From assembly GCF_900109775.1 (NCBI RefSeq), contig NZ_FOAX01000002.1, positions 620,001 to 684,000 on the forward strand: DNA of 64,000 nt, given 5' to 3'. A model generated the notes under the pieces. That model was given only the letters and a program-made list of their open reading frames with translations. It did no database searches and was not told the origin of the DNA. Below are positions 18,044 to 27,945 of this stretch, one piece after another. Positions within the stretch are counted from its first letter, which is position 1. Each line of letters starts with the position of its first letter. Source of the stretch: Pseudoxanthomonas sp. GM95 (GTDB taxonomy: Bacteria > Pseudomonadota > Gammaproteobacteria > Xanthomonadales > Xanthomonadaceae). Both the position numbers and the translations under genes were made by a program.

Positions 18044-21000
18044 ATGGCATCAATCGCAACGCTCCCCCAATCTCCCGACGCCGCCCGGCGTGCCATCGAC
18101 GGCGCGCTGAGCCGCGACCGTGGCCGTCTACACGGCCTGTGGTCGCGCTGGAAGGCCAAGCCCGACGATGCCCAGCTGCGCGAGCGCTTCGGCCAGGCGC
18201 TGCAGGCCTCGGTGAGCGCCTGCCAGGCGCGTGCCGTCTCGCTGCCGCGCGTGACCTTGGATGAAGCGCTGCCGATCGCACGTGAAGGCGACCAGATCGT
18301 CGAACTGATCCGCCAGCACCAGGTGGTGGTGATCGCTGGCGAGACCGGCTCGGGCAAGACTACCCAGCTGCCCAAGCTGTGTCTGGCGGCCGGGCGTGGC
18401 GTGGCCGGGATGATCGGCTGCACCCAGCCGCGCCGCATCGCCGCGCGCGCGGTCGCCCGGCGCGTGGCCGAGGAGCTGCAGGTGCCGATGGGCGGCGCGG
18501 TCGGCTACCAGGTGCGCTTCAATGACAACGTCGGCGACGACACCCGCATCAAGTTCATGACCGACGGCATCCTGCTGGCAGAGATCGCCAGCGACCGATG
18601 GCTGTCGAACTACGACACGATCATCGTCGACGAGGCGCACGAGCGCAGCCTCAACATCGACTTCCTACTGGGCTACCTGAAGCAGCTGCTCACCAAGCGC
18701 CGCGACCTGAAGGTCATCGTGACCTCGGCCACCATCGATACGGCACGCTTTGCCGCGCATTTCGCCGATGCGCCGGTGGTCAGCGTGGAAGGCCGCACCT
18801 ATCCGGTGGAAGTGCGCTATCGCCCGCTCGATGAAGCTGCGCCTGGTGGCGAAGACGACGAGCCCGCCAGCGGCAACGAGCGCAGTGTCAACGAAGCCAT
18901 CGTCGCGGCCGTGGATGAAATCACCCGCGAGGACGCGCGCGGCGACGTGCTGATCTTCCTGCCGGGCGAGCGTGAGATCCGCGACGCGCACCAGGCTTTG
19001 GAGCGGCGCAAGTACCGCCATACCGAAGTGCTGCCGCTGTACGCGCGGCTCTCGGCCAGCGATCAGGATGCGGTGTTCAATCCCGGGTCGCAGCGGCGGA
19101 TCGTGCTGGCGACCAACGTGGCCGAGACTTCGCTGACGGTGCCGCGCATCCGCTACGTGGTCGATCCGGGCTTTGCCCGCGTCAAGCGCTACAGCCCGCG
19201 GCAGAAGCTGGACCGCCTGCACATCGAGCCGATCAGCCAGGCCAGCGCCAACCAGCGCATGGGCCGCTGCGGCCGCGTGGCCGAAGGCATCTGCGTGCGC
19301 CTGTTCGCGCAGGCCGATTTCGAGGAACGCCCGCGCTATACCGATCCGGAAATCCGGCGCTCGTCGCTGGCCGGCGTGATCCTGCGGATGCTGCAGCTGG
19401 GCCTGGGGCGGATCGAGGATTTCCCGTTCCTGGAGGCGCCGGACGAGCGCGCGGTCGCAGATGGCTGGCAAAACCTGGTCGAGCTGGGCGCGGTCACCGA
19501 TGCCGATCGCCACGGCCTGCGCAAGCTGACCGAAGTCGGCCGCAAGATGGCGCGCCTGCCGGTGGACGTGAAGCTGGCGCGCATGCTGGTTGCCGCACAG
19601 GCCCACGGCTGTCTGCGGCCGATGCTGGTGATCGCCGCGTTCCTGGGCATCCAGGATCCGCGCGAGCGTCCGCCGGAAGCGCGCGAAGCCGCCGACAACG
19701 CGCACGCGAAATTTGCAGACGCGCGTTCGGAATTCGTCGGCATCCTGCGACTGTGGGATGGCTATCGCCAGGCACACGAAGACCTCACCCAGTCCAAGCT
19801 GCGCGACTGGTGCGGGCGGAATTTCCTCGGCTTTTTGCGCATGCGCGAGTGGCGCGAGCTGCACCGCCAGCTGCGCCTGCTGTGCGAGGAACTGGGCTGG
19901 GCCGAAGAGCCATCGCCTGCGTCGATGGCCCCGCTGCTGGCCGGTTCGCCCGCGGCGCCGGTCGCGGGCGAAGGCAAGCCGTCCTCGCGCCCGACCCGGG
20001 GCGAGCTGCACCGCGCCGCGCGACTGGCGCGCGAGGGTCGCAGCGAAGCGGCTTCAGCACCGCAAGCCGCTGCGCCGCAATCGAACAAACCGCAGGTCGA
20101 AGACGGTTCGCGCATCAGCGAGCGTGAGCGCAGTGCGGCGTACCAATCGCTGCATCGCGCCTTGATTGCCGGCCTGCCCACGCAGGTCGGCCATCGCACC
20201 GAGAAGGGCGATTTCCTCGCCGCGCGCCAGCGTCGCTTCCATCTCTTCCCCGGCTCGGCGCTGGCCAAGAAGCCGCCGGCCTGGGTGCTGGCCGCCACGC
20301 TGCTGGATACCCAGCGCGTGTGGGGCCTGACCAATGCGTCGATCGAGCCGGACTGGGTGATTGCCGAAGTGCCGCAGCTGCTCGCGCGCAAGCACTTCGA
20401 CCCGCACTGGTCGCGCGCGCAGGGCCAGGTGCTGGCCTCTGAGCAGATCAGCCTGTTCGGCCTAGTGCTGGCGCCGAAGAAGCCCGTGCACTACGGCCGC
20501 ATCGCGCCGAGCGAGGCGCATGAACTGTTCGTGCGCCAGGGCCTGGTGCCGGGCGAGATCAATACCCGCGCCGCGTTCGTCGCCGACAACGGCAAGGTGC
20601 TGGCCACCGCGCACGAGGAAGAAGCCAAGCTGCGCCGCGCTGGCATCGTCGCCGACGAGGACTGGCAGGCGCGCTGGTATCTGGATCGCATTCCCGGCGA
20701 GCTGCATTCGGCCTCGGGCCTGGATGCGTGGTGGAAAACCTTGGCCGAGGACAAACGCAACGGCCTGCGCTGGTCGCTGGCCGACCTGTTGCCGGGCGAA
20801 GGCAGCGAGGCCGATCGTTATCCGAAGTATTTCGCGCTGGGCGATGCGCGCCTGCCTTTGCAGTACAAGTTTGAGCCGGGCGCCGAAGACGACGGCGTGA
20901 CGCTGGAGATCCCGCTGCACCTGCTCAACGCGCTCGATCCCACGCGGCTGTCGTGGCTGGCGCCGGGCTTCGTGGCGGAGAAGGCCGCCGGGCTGATTCG

Positions 21001-22168
21001 TTCGCTGCCCAAGGCGCAGCGGCGCAACTTCGTGCCGGCGCCGGATTTCGGACGCGCGTTCTACGAGGCGTTTGCCAAGCCGTCGGCCGATGACCTGCGG
21101 GGCGAGCTGGCGCGTTTCCTGTCCAAGGCGGTCGGCGTGCCGGTGAGTGCGCTGGATTTCGACGAGGCGTCGCTGGAGCCGCATCTGCGCATGCACCTGC
21201 GCCTGCGCGATGAGGATGGCAAGGTGCTGGCCTCGTCGCGTGATCTGGATGACCTGCGCGAACGCTTCGGCACGCGTGCCGGTCACGCGTTCGCCGCGCG
21301 CGCCGGACGCGCGCTGGCCAGCGAAGGCCTGCATGCGTTTCCGCACGATCCCATTCCGCTGCAGGTGCCGGGCGAAGCCGGCGTGCCGGCGTATCCGGCG
21401 CTGGTGGATGAAGGCGACAGCGCCGCGCTGCGGATCTTCGCCGATCGTGCGCAGGCCGCGTCCGCCCATCCCAAGGGCGTGCGTCGTCTGCTGGAGATCG
21501 CGCTGGCCGACAAGGTCAAGCAGGCGCGCAAGCAGCTTCCGGTCTCGCCCAAGACCGGGCTGCTGTATGCGGCGCTGGAATCGCAGGAACGCCTGCGCGG
21601 CGACATCGTCGATGCGGCGTTGAACGCGGTGCTGGCCGAGGGCTTGAGCGAGATCCGCGACCCCGGCGCGTTCGCGCAGCGACGCGATGCCGCCGGCAAG
21701 GGTCTGTTCGGCGAGGCAATGGAGCGGCTCAAGCTGGCCGAATCCATCCTCAGTGCGGTCGCCGAACTCAAGCCCGGGCTGGAAGCGCCCTTGATGGGGT
21801 GGGCGCGCGGCAACCTTGACGATCTGCATGCGCAGCTGGCGGCGCTGGTGCATCCGGGCTTCCTGCGGCAGACGCCGGCCGAAGCACTTGCCCAGTTCCC
21901 GCGCTACCTCAAGGCGATGAAGCTGCGCGCCGAACGGGCCAAGCGCGATCCCACCCGCGACCAGCAACGGATGCTGGAACTGGTGCCGTTCGTGCAGGCA
22001 TTGACCGATGCAGCCGCCTCTGGAAAGGGGCAGTCCGATGACTGGCAGGCGTTGCGCTGGGATATCGAGGAACTGCGTGTGTCGCTGTTCGCCCAGGAGC
22101 TGGGCGCGCGCAGTGGCATCAGTCCGAAGAAGCTGGCGCAGCGCGTTGCGGCATTGCAGGCGCGCTGA
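18044..22168 (+). CDS. hrpA: DEAH-box RNA helicase HrpA
   Basis: 1374 residues. P-loop AGETGSGKTTQLPK (about 98-111), DEAH box IIVDEAHERSLN (about 193-204), motif III TSATID, motif VI QRMGRCGRV, then the HA2/OB region and the long DUF3418 C-terminal part typical of HrpA. HrpA acts on mRNA and stalled ribosomes. Residues of about 625-695 form a Pro/Ala/Lys-rich low-complexity insert (PASMAPLLAGSPAAP... to APQSNKPQVEDG) that lengthens it beyond the usual ~1300. Its stop lies one base from the stop of the convergent CLC gene. Confidence 0.95.
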   Translation: MASIATLPQSPDAARRAIDGALSRDRGRLHGLWSRWKAKPDDAQLRERFGQALQASVSACQARAVSLPRVTLDEALPIAREGDQIVELIRQHQVVVIAGETGSGKTTQLPKLCLAAGRGVAGMIGCTQPRRIAARAVARRVAEELQVPMGGAVGYQVRFNDNVGDDTRIKFMTDGILLAEIASDRWLSNYDTIIVDEAHERSLNIDFLLGYLKQLLTKRRDLKVIVTSATIDTARFAAHFADAPVVSVEGRTYPVEVRYRPLDEAAPGGEDDEPASGNERSVNEAIVAAVDEITREDARGDVLIFLPGEREIRDAHQALERRKYRHTEVLPLYARLSASDQDAVFNPGSQRRIVLATNVAETSLTVPRIRYVVDPGFARVKRYSPRQKLDRLHIEPISQASANQRMGRCGRVAEGICVRLFAQADFEERPRYTDPEIRRSSLAGVILRMLQLGLGRIEDFPFLEAPDERAVADGWQNLVELGAVTDADRHGLRKLTEVGRKMARLPVDVKLARMLVAAQAHGCLRPMLVIAAFLGIQDPRERPPEAREAADNAHAKFADARSEFVGILRLWDGYRQAHEDLTQSKLRDWCGRNFLGFLRMREWRELHRQLRLLCEELGWAEEPSPASMAPLLAGSPAAPVAGEGKPSSRPTRGELHRAARLAREGRSEAASAPQAAAPQSNKPQVEDGSRISERERSAAYQSLHRALIAGLPTQVGHRTEKGDFLAARQRRFHLFPGSALAKKPPAWVLAATLLDTQRVWGLTNASIEPDWVIAEVPQLLARKHFDPHWSRAQGQVLASEQISLFGLVLAPKKPVHYGRIAPSEAHELFVRQGLVPGEINTRAAFVADNGKVLATAHEEEAKLRRAGIVADEDWQARWYLDRIPGELHSASGLDAWWKTLAEDKRNGLRWSLADLLPGEGSEADRYPKYFALGDARLPLQYKFEPGAEDDGVTLEIPLHLLNALDPTRLSWLAPGFVAEKAAGLIRSLPKAQRRNFVPAPDFGRAFYEAFAKPSADDLRGELARFLSKAVGVPVSALDFDEASLEPHLRMHLRLRDEDGKVLASSRDLDDLRERFGTRAGHAFAARAGRALASEGLHAFPHDPIPLQVPGEAGVPAYPALVDEGDSAALRIFADRAQAASAHPKGVRRLLEIALADKVKQARKQLPVSPKTGLLYAALESQERLRGDIVDAALNAVLAEGLSEIRDPGAFAQRRDAAGKGLFGEAMERLKLAESILSAVAELKPGLEAPLMGWARGNLDDLHAQLAALVHPGFLRQTPAEALAQFPRYLKAMKLRAERAKRDPTRDQQRMLELVPFVQALTDAAASGKGQSDDWQALRWDIEELRVSLFAQELGARSGISPKKLAQRVAALQAR

Positions 22169-22169
22169 G

Positions 22170-23969
22170 TCAGTCGTCGCTGACGACACGTTCGCCCATC
22201 AACTCCCGCTGTCGCTTTTCCAATTCCTCGGCGTAGCGCTTGCGGACGAAGCCTTCGGACAGCACGCCGAGCACCTTGCGCTCGGCGTCGACCACGGCCA
22301 GTTCATCGGTCTGGGTGGTGTCGAAGGCGTGCATGACCGAGACGATGTCGGTATCCGCGCTGAGCGCGGCGTCCTTGTTCTGCGCGTATTCGGCGACGGT
22401 GGCATCCAGGCGGATGCGATCGCCGTAGATGAAGGCCAGCGGCACGATGCCGGCGTAGTGGCCTGCGTCGTCTTCCAGCACCACGCGCTGGGTAGAGCCC
22501 AGCGGGAAGCGGCGGCGGAATTCGGCCACGGTCGTCGCATCGGGCGTGTGGTTGGCGTCCTTGCGCATCATCTTGCCAGCCGACAGGTTGCGCACCCAGC
22601 CCACATCGCGCGCACTGCGGATGCTCTCGCCGCGCAGGTGCAGGCGCCAGGTGGAGAACGAGTAGCCGAAGGCCTGGCGCACCACGGTATTGGCCACCAG
22701 CACCGCGGCCATCACGGCGCTGGCCAGGACAAAATCGTGGGTGCCTTCCAGGATCAACATGGCCATCGTCATTGGCGCGCCGACGATGGCGGCCGCCAGG
22801 CCGGCCATGCCGACCAGCGCGGCACTGGTGACGTCCACCCAGGATTCGCCGACCAGCTGGTTCAAACCGATCGCGAAGAACGTGCCGACCAGTGCGCCCA
22901 TGAACAACGAGGCGAAGAACAGGCCGCCGCGGAAGCCGAAGCCCAGCGAGATGCCCGAGGCCAGGCACTTGAGCACCAGCAGCGTGGCCAGCAGCTGAAG
23001 CGTGTTGTCGCCGCTGATGTCCAGGTGCAGCGCGCCATGGCCCGAGGACAGCACCTGCGGCGAATACAGCGCGAGCGGAATCAGCAGCAGGCCGCCGACC
23101 ACCGGCCGGCCCCAGACGGGCAGGTTGACCTTGCCGATGACGCGTTCGATCCCGGCGACCAGGCGCATCACCGCGATGCCGATCAGCGCGCAGGTCAGGC
23201 CCAGCGCGATGTAGATCGCGTAGTCGCGGGGTTCCAGCTGATAGGCCGAGGCCGCGGGGAGCAGGTAGGGCGGGGCGCCCAGGGCTTCTGCCAGGAAGGC
23301 GCCGCCCAGTGCGGCCGCGGCCACCGGCGCCAGCGCGGAGGGCGTGTAGGCGCCGATGACGATTTCGAAGGCATAGAATGCGCCGGCCAGTGGCGCGCCG
23401 AACGCGGCGGCGATCGCGCCGCCCGCGCCCGCACCGACCAGGGTGCGCATGTCGGCCCGGCGTACGCGCAGGATCCGGCCCAGCTGCGAACCGGCGCCCG
23501 AGCCCATCTGCGCGTAGGCGGCCTCCAGCCCGACCGAGGCGCCGAAGCCGTTGGACAGCAAGGTCTGCAGCGAGACGATCAGGTTGTCGCGCATCGACAT
23601 GCGCCCGCCGTGCAGCGCGTTGGCTTCCACGGCATCGACCAGCGGCCGCTTGCGCCGCCGCGCCGCTAGCGTCACCAGGCCGACCAGCAGGCCGCCCAGC
23701 GGCAGCACCAGCAGCTGCGACAGGCTCAGGCTGTCGCTGGCGCTCAGCCGTTCCTCCGGTGCCAGATCGAACAGCCAACGCTGCACCGCATGCGCCAGTT
23801 CGCCCTGCAGCAGGGTCAGTCCCGCGGCGATCAGCCCGACCAGCGTGGCCAGGCCGATGAACCACAGGTCATTGGCGCGGAACTGCCGCCGCAGCCAGTC
23901 CAGCGGGCGGTGGAGCTGGGCGCGCGAGGCCTGCCAGAGGCGATCAGCCGTGTGTGGCATGGCCTGCAT
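22170..23969 (-). CDS. Divergent CLC-family chloride channel/antiporter with CBS domains
   Basis: 599 residues from the ATG at 23967-23969, which has GAAGGA 6-8 nt upstream. About ten membrane helices of the CLC fold, then two C-terminal CBS modules (VAEFRRRFPLGSTQRVV... and SVMHAFDTTQTDELAVVDAE). The usual filter motifs are altered: GSGIP is missing (region NALHGGRMSMRDN), GREGP reads GLEAA while keeping the gating glutamate, and GxFxP reads GGLFFAS. The second-half segment MAGLAAAIVGAPMTMAMLILEGT is CLC-like. Ion and mode of transport cannot be predicted. Confidence 0.85.
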   Translation of the reverse strand: MQAMPHTADRLWQASRAQLHRPLDWLRRQFRANDLWFIGLATLVGLIAAGLTLLQGELAHAVQRWLFDLAPEERLSASDSLSLSQLLVLPLGGLLVGLVTLAARRRKRPLVDAVEANALHGGRMSMRDNLIVSLQTLLSNGFGASVGLEAAYAQMGSGAGSQLGRILRVRRADMRTLVGAGAGGAIAAAFGAPLAGAFYAFEIVIGAYTPSALAPVAAAALGGAFLAEALGAPPYLLPAASAYQLEPRDYAIYIALGLTCALIGIAVMRLVAGIERVIGKVNLPVWGRPVVGGLLLIPLALYSPQVLSSGHGALHLDISGDNTLQLLATLLVLKCLASGISLGFGFRGGLFFASLFMGALVGTFFAIGLNQLVGESWVDVTSAALVGMAGLAAAIVGAPMTMAMLILEGTHDFVLASAVMAAVLVANTVVRQAFGYSFSTWRLHLRGESIRSARDVGWVRNLSAGKMMRKDANHTPDATTVAEFRRRFPLGSTQRVVLEDDAGHYAGIVPLAFIYGDRIRLDATVAEYAQNKDAALSADTDIVSVMHAFDTTQTDELAVVDAERKVLGVLSEGFVRKRYAEELEKRQRELMGERVVSDD

Positions 23970-24099
23970 CGCGGTTCCTTCGCAAAAGGGCATCAATGGC
24001 GACGCGCGCACGCGCTGGGCGGTGCATGGGTGTTCCCGCGTTGATCAGACCGTTAGTGTAGTCGCCTCGTCCCTGTCGACCGTGTCAGTGTCCGCCCCG

Positions 24100-26253
24100 A
24101 TGTCCGCAACGTCTTCGCCCTTGCCCGCTGTCGTCCAGTCCGTCCTGGCGGGACTGCCGCAGGCGCTGCGGACCACGACGCAGGCCGCGTTGGGGTTGCC
24201 CGACGCGCAGACGGGGATGCCCGATGCGTGGCCGGTGCTGGAAGACACCCTGGCCACGCTGACCGGTCTGTCCGCCGATGCCGAGGTGCTGGGCGCGGCG
24301 CTGCTGTCGGGCTTGCCCGCGATCCAGCCGGGCCTGATGCCGCAGCTGCGCCGCGAGGCGCCGGGCATGGCCACGCTGATGGATGGCCAGGCCGCCGCCG
24401 CGCAGGTCTGGGCGCTGCATGCCGAGCCTGGGGCCGCCCGCAATACCGAAGGCCTGCGCCGGCTGCTGCTGGCGATGATCCAGGATCTGCGCGTGGTGCC
24501 GATCCTGCTGGCGCGCCAGCTTGCGCGGATGCGTGCGGCCAGCCATCTGGACGCCGCCCAGCGCCGGGAGCTGGCGCTGCTGACCCGCGACATCCACGCG
24601 CCGCTGGCCAACCGGCTGGGCATCTGGCAGCTCAAGTGGGAGCTGGAGGACCTGGCCTTCCGCCACCTGCAGCCGGACACCTATCGCTCCATCGCCACCC
24701 AACTGGATGACAAGCGGGCGGCGCGCGAGCGCTACATCGAGAAGGTCAAGGCGACCCTGCGCGCGACCCTCACCGAGCATCGCATCGCGGCCGAGGTCAG
24801 CGGCCGGCCCAAGCACATCTACAGCATCTGGAAGAAGATGCAGCGCAAGCAGGTGGCGTTGGACGAACTGTTCGACCTGCGCGCGGTGCGCATCGCGGTC
24901 AGCGACGTGGCCCAGTGCTATGCCGCGCTGGGCGTGGTGCATGCGCTGTGGACGCCGATCCCGTCGGAGTTCGACGACTACATCGCCCGGCCCAAGGCCA
25001 ACGATTACCGCTCGCTGCACACCGCCGTGGTCGGCCCGGAAGGGCGTGCGCTGGAAGTGCAGATCCGCACCCACGACATGCATGCCCAGGCCGAACTCGG
25101 CGTGGCTGCGCACTGGCGCTACAAGGAAGGCGGCGGCGATGCGGCCTTCGACCGCAAGATCGCCTGGATGCGGCGCCTGCTGGAACACGGCCACGACGGC
25201 GAAGGCGAGGCCGTGCTGGGCGGCGCGCTAGATGCGGAGCTGGCCGAGGATCGCATCTACACGCTCACGCCCAAGGGTGAGGTGATCGACCTGCCGCGCG
25301 GGGGCACGGTGCTGGATTTCGCCTACCACGTGCATACGATGGTCGGGCACCGCACGCGCGGGGCCAAGGTCAACGGGCGGATCGTGCCGCTGGGCCACGT
25401 ACTGCACAGCGGCGATCGGGTCGAGATCCTGACCAACAAGACCGGCGAACCCAAGCGCGACTGGCTGCAGGCGTCGAGCGGTTTCCTGGCCAGCGCGCGT
25501 TCGCGCGACAAGGTGCGTGCGTATTTCCACAAGCTCGACCGCGCCGGCAATATCGCCGCGGGCAAGGACCTGCTGGAACGCGAACTCAAGCGCCTGCACC
25601 TGCACCAGCTGGAGCTGGCGCCCGCGTTGAAGAAATTCCGTGCCGAAACAGCGGAGGAGCTGTACATCCAGGTCGCACTGGGCGACACCGGCCCCAGCCA
25701 GGTCGCGCGCGCGCTGCAGGAAGACCAGCGCGCGCAGGCCGGCGATACGCCGCTGCCGTTGCAGAACGCCACGCGGCGCCCGGTGCAGCGCGCCCCGGGC
25801 GCGGACAAGTCGCGCTTCACCGTGCAGGGCGTGGGCAACCTGCTTGTGCAGTTGGCCAAGTGCTGCCAGCCGGTGGCGGGCGAGCCCATCGTCGGCTACC
25901 TCACGCGCGGCCGCGGCGTCACCGTGCATCGGCGCGATTGCGCCGCGCTGCGGCGGCTGTCGGCCCAGCATCCGCAGCGCGTGTTGCCGGTGGAGTGGGG
26001 CGTGGCCGGCGGCGGGTACGAGGTCGATGCGCTGATCAACGCGATCGACCGCAAGTGGCTGCTCAAGGACATCACCACGCTGATCGCGCAGGAAGATGCC
26101 CACGTGCTGGACATCCACAGCGATGCGGCCGGCAGCCCCGGCAAGATCCGCTTCAAGCTGCGCCTGAAGGTGTCTGACTACGGCCAGCTGTCCACGCTGC
26201 TGGGCAAGCTGGACGCGCTGCCCGGCGTGCAGGACGCGCGCCGGGCCGGTTGA
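24100..26253 (+). CDS. relA: (p)ppGpp synthetase RelA
   Basis: 717 residues from the ATG at 24100; GTG codons at 24082 and 24088 are in-frame alternatives. The N-terminal pseudo-hydrolase domain lacks the HD pair. The synthetase domain has RPKHIYSIWKKM and EFDDYIARPKANDYRSLHT; the ExDD form is diagnostic of RelA rather than bifunctional SpoT. TGS (YTLTPKGEVIDLPRGGTVLDFAY), a zinc-finger region with CCQP...HRRDC, and a C-terminal ACT domain follow. It makes (p)ppGpp on ribosomes during amino-acid starvation. Divergent from the CLC gene. Confidence 0.95.
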   Translation: MSATSSPLPAVVQSVLAGLPQALRTTTQAALGLPDAQTGMPDAWPVLEDTLATLTGLSADAEVLGAALLSGLPAIQPGLMPQLRREAPGMATLMDGQAAAAQVWALHAEPGAARNTEGLRRLLLAMIQDLRVVPILLARQLARMRAASHLDAAQRRELALLTRDIHAPLANRLGIWQLKWELEDLAFRHLQPDTYRSIATQLDDKRAARERYIEKVKATLRATLTEHRIAAEVSGRPKHIYSIWKKMQRKQVALDELFDLRAVRIAVSDVAQCYAALGVVHALWTPIPSEFDDYIARPKANDYRSLHTAVVGPEGRALEVQIRTHDMHAQAELGVAAHWRYKEGGGDAAFDRKIAWMRRLLEHGHDGEGEAVLGGALDAELAEDRIYTLTPKGEVIDLPRGGTVLDFAYHVHTMVGHRTRGAKVNGRIVPLGHVLHSGDRVEILTNKTGEPKRDWLQASSGFLASARSRDKVRAYFHKLDRAGNIAAGKDLLERELKRLHLHQLELAPALKKFRAETAEELYIQVALGDTGPSQVARALQEDQRAQAGDTPLPLQNATRRPVQRAPGADKSRFTVQGVGNLLVQLAKCCQPVAGEPIVGYLTRGRGVTVHRRDCAALRRLSAQHPQRVLPVEWGVAGGGYEVDALINAIDRKWLLKDITTLIAQEDAHVLDIHSDAAGSPGKIRFKLRLKVSDYGQLSTLLGKLDALPGVQDARRAG

Positions 26254-26261
26254 TGGCCGGG

Positions 26262-26298
26262 CGAGCCGCCACGCGCGTTCAGCGTGGGGATCGGCTCG
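26262..26298 (+). other. Stem-loop after relA
   Basis: CGAGCCG-CCACGC (26262-26274) pairs with GCGTGG...CGGCTCG (26282-26298) with a 4-nt bulge and a 7-nt loop. There is no T tract. It starts 8 bp after the relA stop and could be an mRNA 3' end or stabiliser. Confidence 0.5.
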
Positions 26299-26326
26299 TC
26301 ACGTGGGCTGGCGGATACTGCCGCGC

Positions 26327-27907
26327 GTGACTTCCCCGCCCGACCCACTGCCCGACGGCAGGATCGAACCGCACATCGACTGGCATGCCGCGCCGGATGA
26401 CGGGCGCGTGCGTCCGCGCCGCCCGGTCGCGCGGCCGGCGCGACCGTGGTGGCCCTGGCTGCTGGGCGCGTTGGTGGTCGCGGGCCTGGCGTCGGCGGTG
26501 CTGCTGCGCAAGCCGATCGCCGATCGCCTGTGGCAGGGCACGCGCGTGCAGGCGCTGCTGGACCAGGGCGATGCGGCGATCCGCCAGGGCAAACTGAGTG
26601 CGGCCGATGGCAGCGGCGCGCGCCAGCGCTTCGAGGCGGCCCTGGCGCTGGACAACGATCGTCGCGAAGCACGCGATGGCCTGGCGCGCGTGGGCACGGC
26701 GGCGATCGCCCAGGCGCAGGCTGCGCTCAAGGGCAATGACCTGGCGGCCGCGCGCGATGCGCTCGCGTTGGCCCGCCAGCTGCAGGTGCCGCAGGCGCAG
26801 TCCGATGCCGTCGCCGCCGAGCTGCGCAAACGCGAATCCGATGCGGCAGGCATCGGCACGCTGATCGCCAATGCGGTCGCCGCGCGCGCTGCGGGCCGTA
26901 TCGATGGCGCGCCGGATGCAGCTTTGCCGCTGTTCAAACAGGTCCTGGCGCTGCAGCCGGACAACACCATTGCGCTGGAAGGGCGCGAGGACCTGCTTTC
27001 CGACCAGCTGCAGCAGGCACGCAAGGCGCTGCAGGGCGGGCACCTGGCCGAAGGCGCGGCGTTGATCGCCAGCGTGCGCGGTTACGACGCCGGCCATTAC
27101 GACCTCCCCGGCGCCAGCGCGCTGCTGGCACGCACGCTGGACCAGCAGCGTCGCCAGGCCGATACCGACCTGCGCCGCGACCGGTTGGACTCGGCAGTGC
27201 GCACCTACCAGGACGTGCTGGCCGCGGTGCCCGGCGACGCCGCGGCCACGCTGGGTCTGCAGAACGCGGCGGCGCAGTACGCCCAGCGCGCGCGCCGGCA
27301 GGCGTCGGATTTCGATTTCGCCGGTGCGCAGGCGGACCTGGAACAGGCGCGCGCGCTGGCGCCGCAGTCAGCCGCTGTGGCCGAGGTCACCCGTGCGATC
27401 GAACGTGCGCATCGCAGCCAGGCGCAGCTGGATCAAACCATGCCGGCCTCGCCGCAGCGCCAGCGCAGGGTGCGCGCGCTGTTGGCCGATGCCGATCGCG
27501 CCGCCGCGCGCGGCAACTGGATCGATCCGCCGGGCGAGAGCGCTTTCGACAAGGTCCGCGCCGCGCAATCGCTGGCGCCTGACGATCCGCAGGTGCGCCG
27601 CGCCGCGCAGCAGCTGGTGCCCGACGTCCAGCAATGCGTGCGTCGCGAACTGTCCGCCAACCGTGTGCGCGCGGCGCAGACCTGCCTGGATGCCTGGCAG
27701 GCGATCGCCCCGGGCGACGGCAACCTGGGCGTGGCCCGGCGCCAGCTGGCGATGCGCTGGATCGACATCGGCACCGAACGGCTCGGCGCAGGCGAACTGC
27801 GCGTGGCCAGCGAGGCGCTGCAGCGTGCGCGCGGCCTGGATCGCAGCGCGCCCGGACTCGATGACTTCGCCGCACGCGTGGCGCATGCGCGTGCCGGTGG
27901 TGGTTAG
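26327..27907 (+). CDS. Single-pass membrane protein with TPR-like repeats
   Basis: 526 residues from GTG at 26327 (GTG at 26303 is an alternative). An Arg/Pro-rich cytosolic head is followed by one membrane helix (WWPWLLGALVVAGLASAVLL, about residues 40-60) and then about 450 residues of repeating alpha-helical hairpins rich in Ala, Gln, Arg and Leu (LDQGDAAIRQGKL, GNDLAAARDALALARQL, FDFAGAQADLEQARAL). This arrangement suggests a scaffold facing the periplasm. No catalytic motif. It is followed 38 bp later by an EcsC-family gene and may be co-transcribed. Function unknown. Confidence 0.7.
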   Translation: MTSPPDPLPDGRIEPHIDWHAAPDDGRVRPRRPVARPARPWWPWLLGALVVAGLASAVLLRKPIADRLWQGTRVQALLDQGDAAIRQGKLSAADGSGARQRFEAALALDNDRREARDGLARVGTAAIAQAQAALKGNDLAAARDALALARQLQVPQAQSDAVAAELRKRESDAAGIGTLIANAVAARAAGRIDGAPDAALPLFKQVLALQPDNTIALEGREDLLSDQLQQARKALQGGHLAEGAALIASVRGYDAGHYDLPGASALLARTLDQQRRQADTDLRRDRLDSAVRTYQDVLAAVPGDAAATLGLQNAAAQYAQRARRQASDFDFAGAQADLEQARALAPQSAAVAEVTRAIERAHRSQAQLDQTMPASPQRQRRVRALLADADRAAARGNWIDPPGESAFDKVRAAQSLAPDDPQVRRAAQQLVPDVQQCVRRELSANRVRAAQTCLDAWQAIAPGDGNLGVARRQLAMRWIDIGTERLGAGELRVASEALQRARGLDRSAPGLDDFAARVAHARAGGG

Positions 27908-27945
27908 CGCATGTTTTCGAACCGCATGTCCTTGAGGAACCGGCG

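Noticed and set aside
26303-26327. GTG at 26303 as the start of the TPR membrane protein
   Set aside because: It would begin only 4 bp after the post-relA stem-loop and adds eight residues without clear ribosome site; GTG at 26327 seemed slightly better, but neither is firm.
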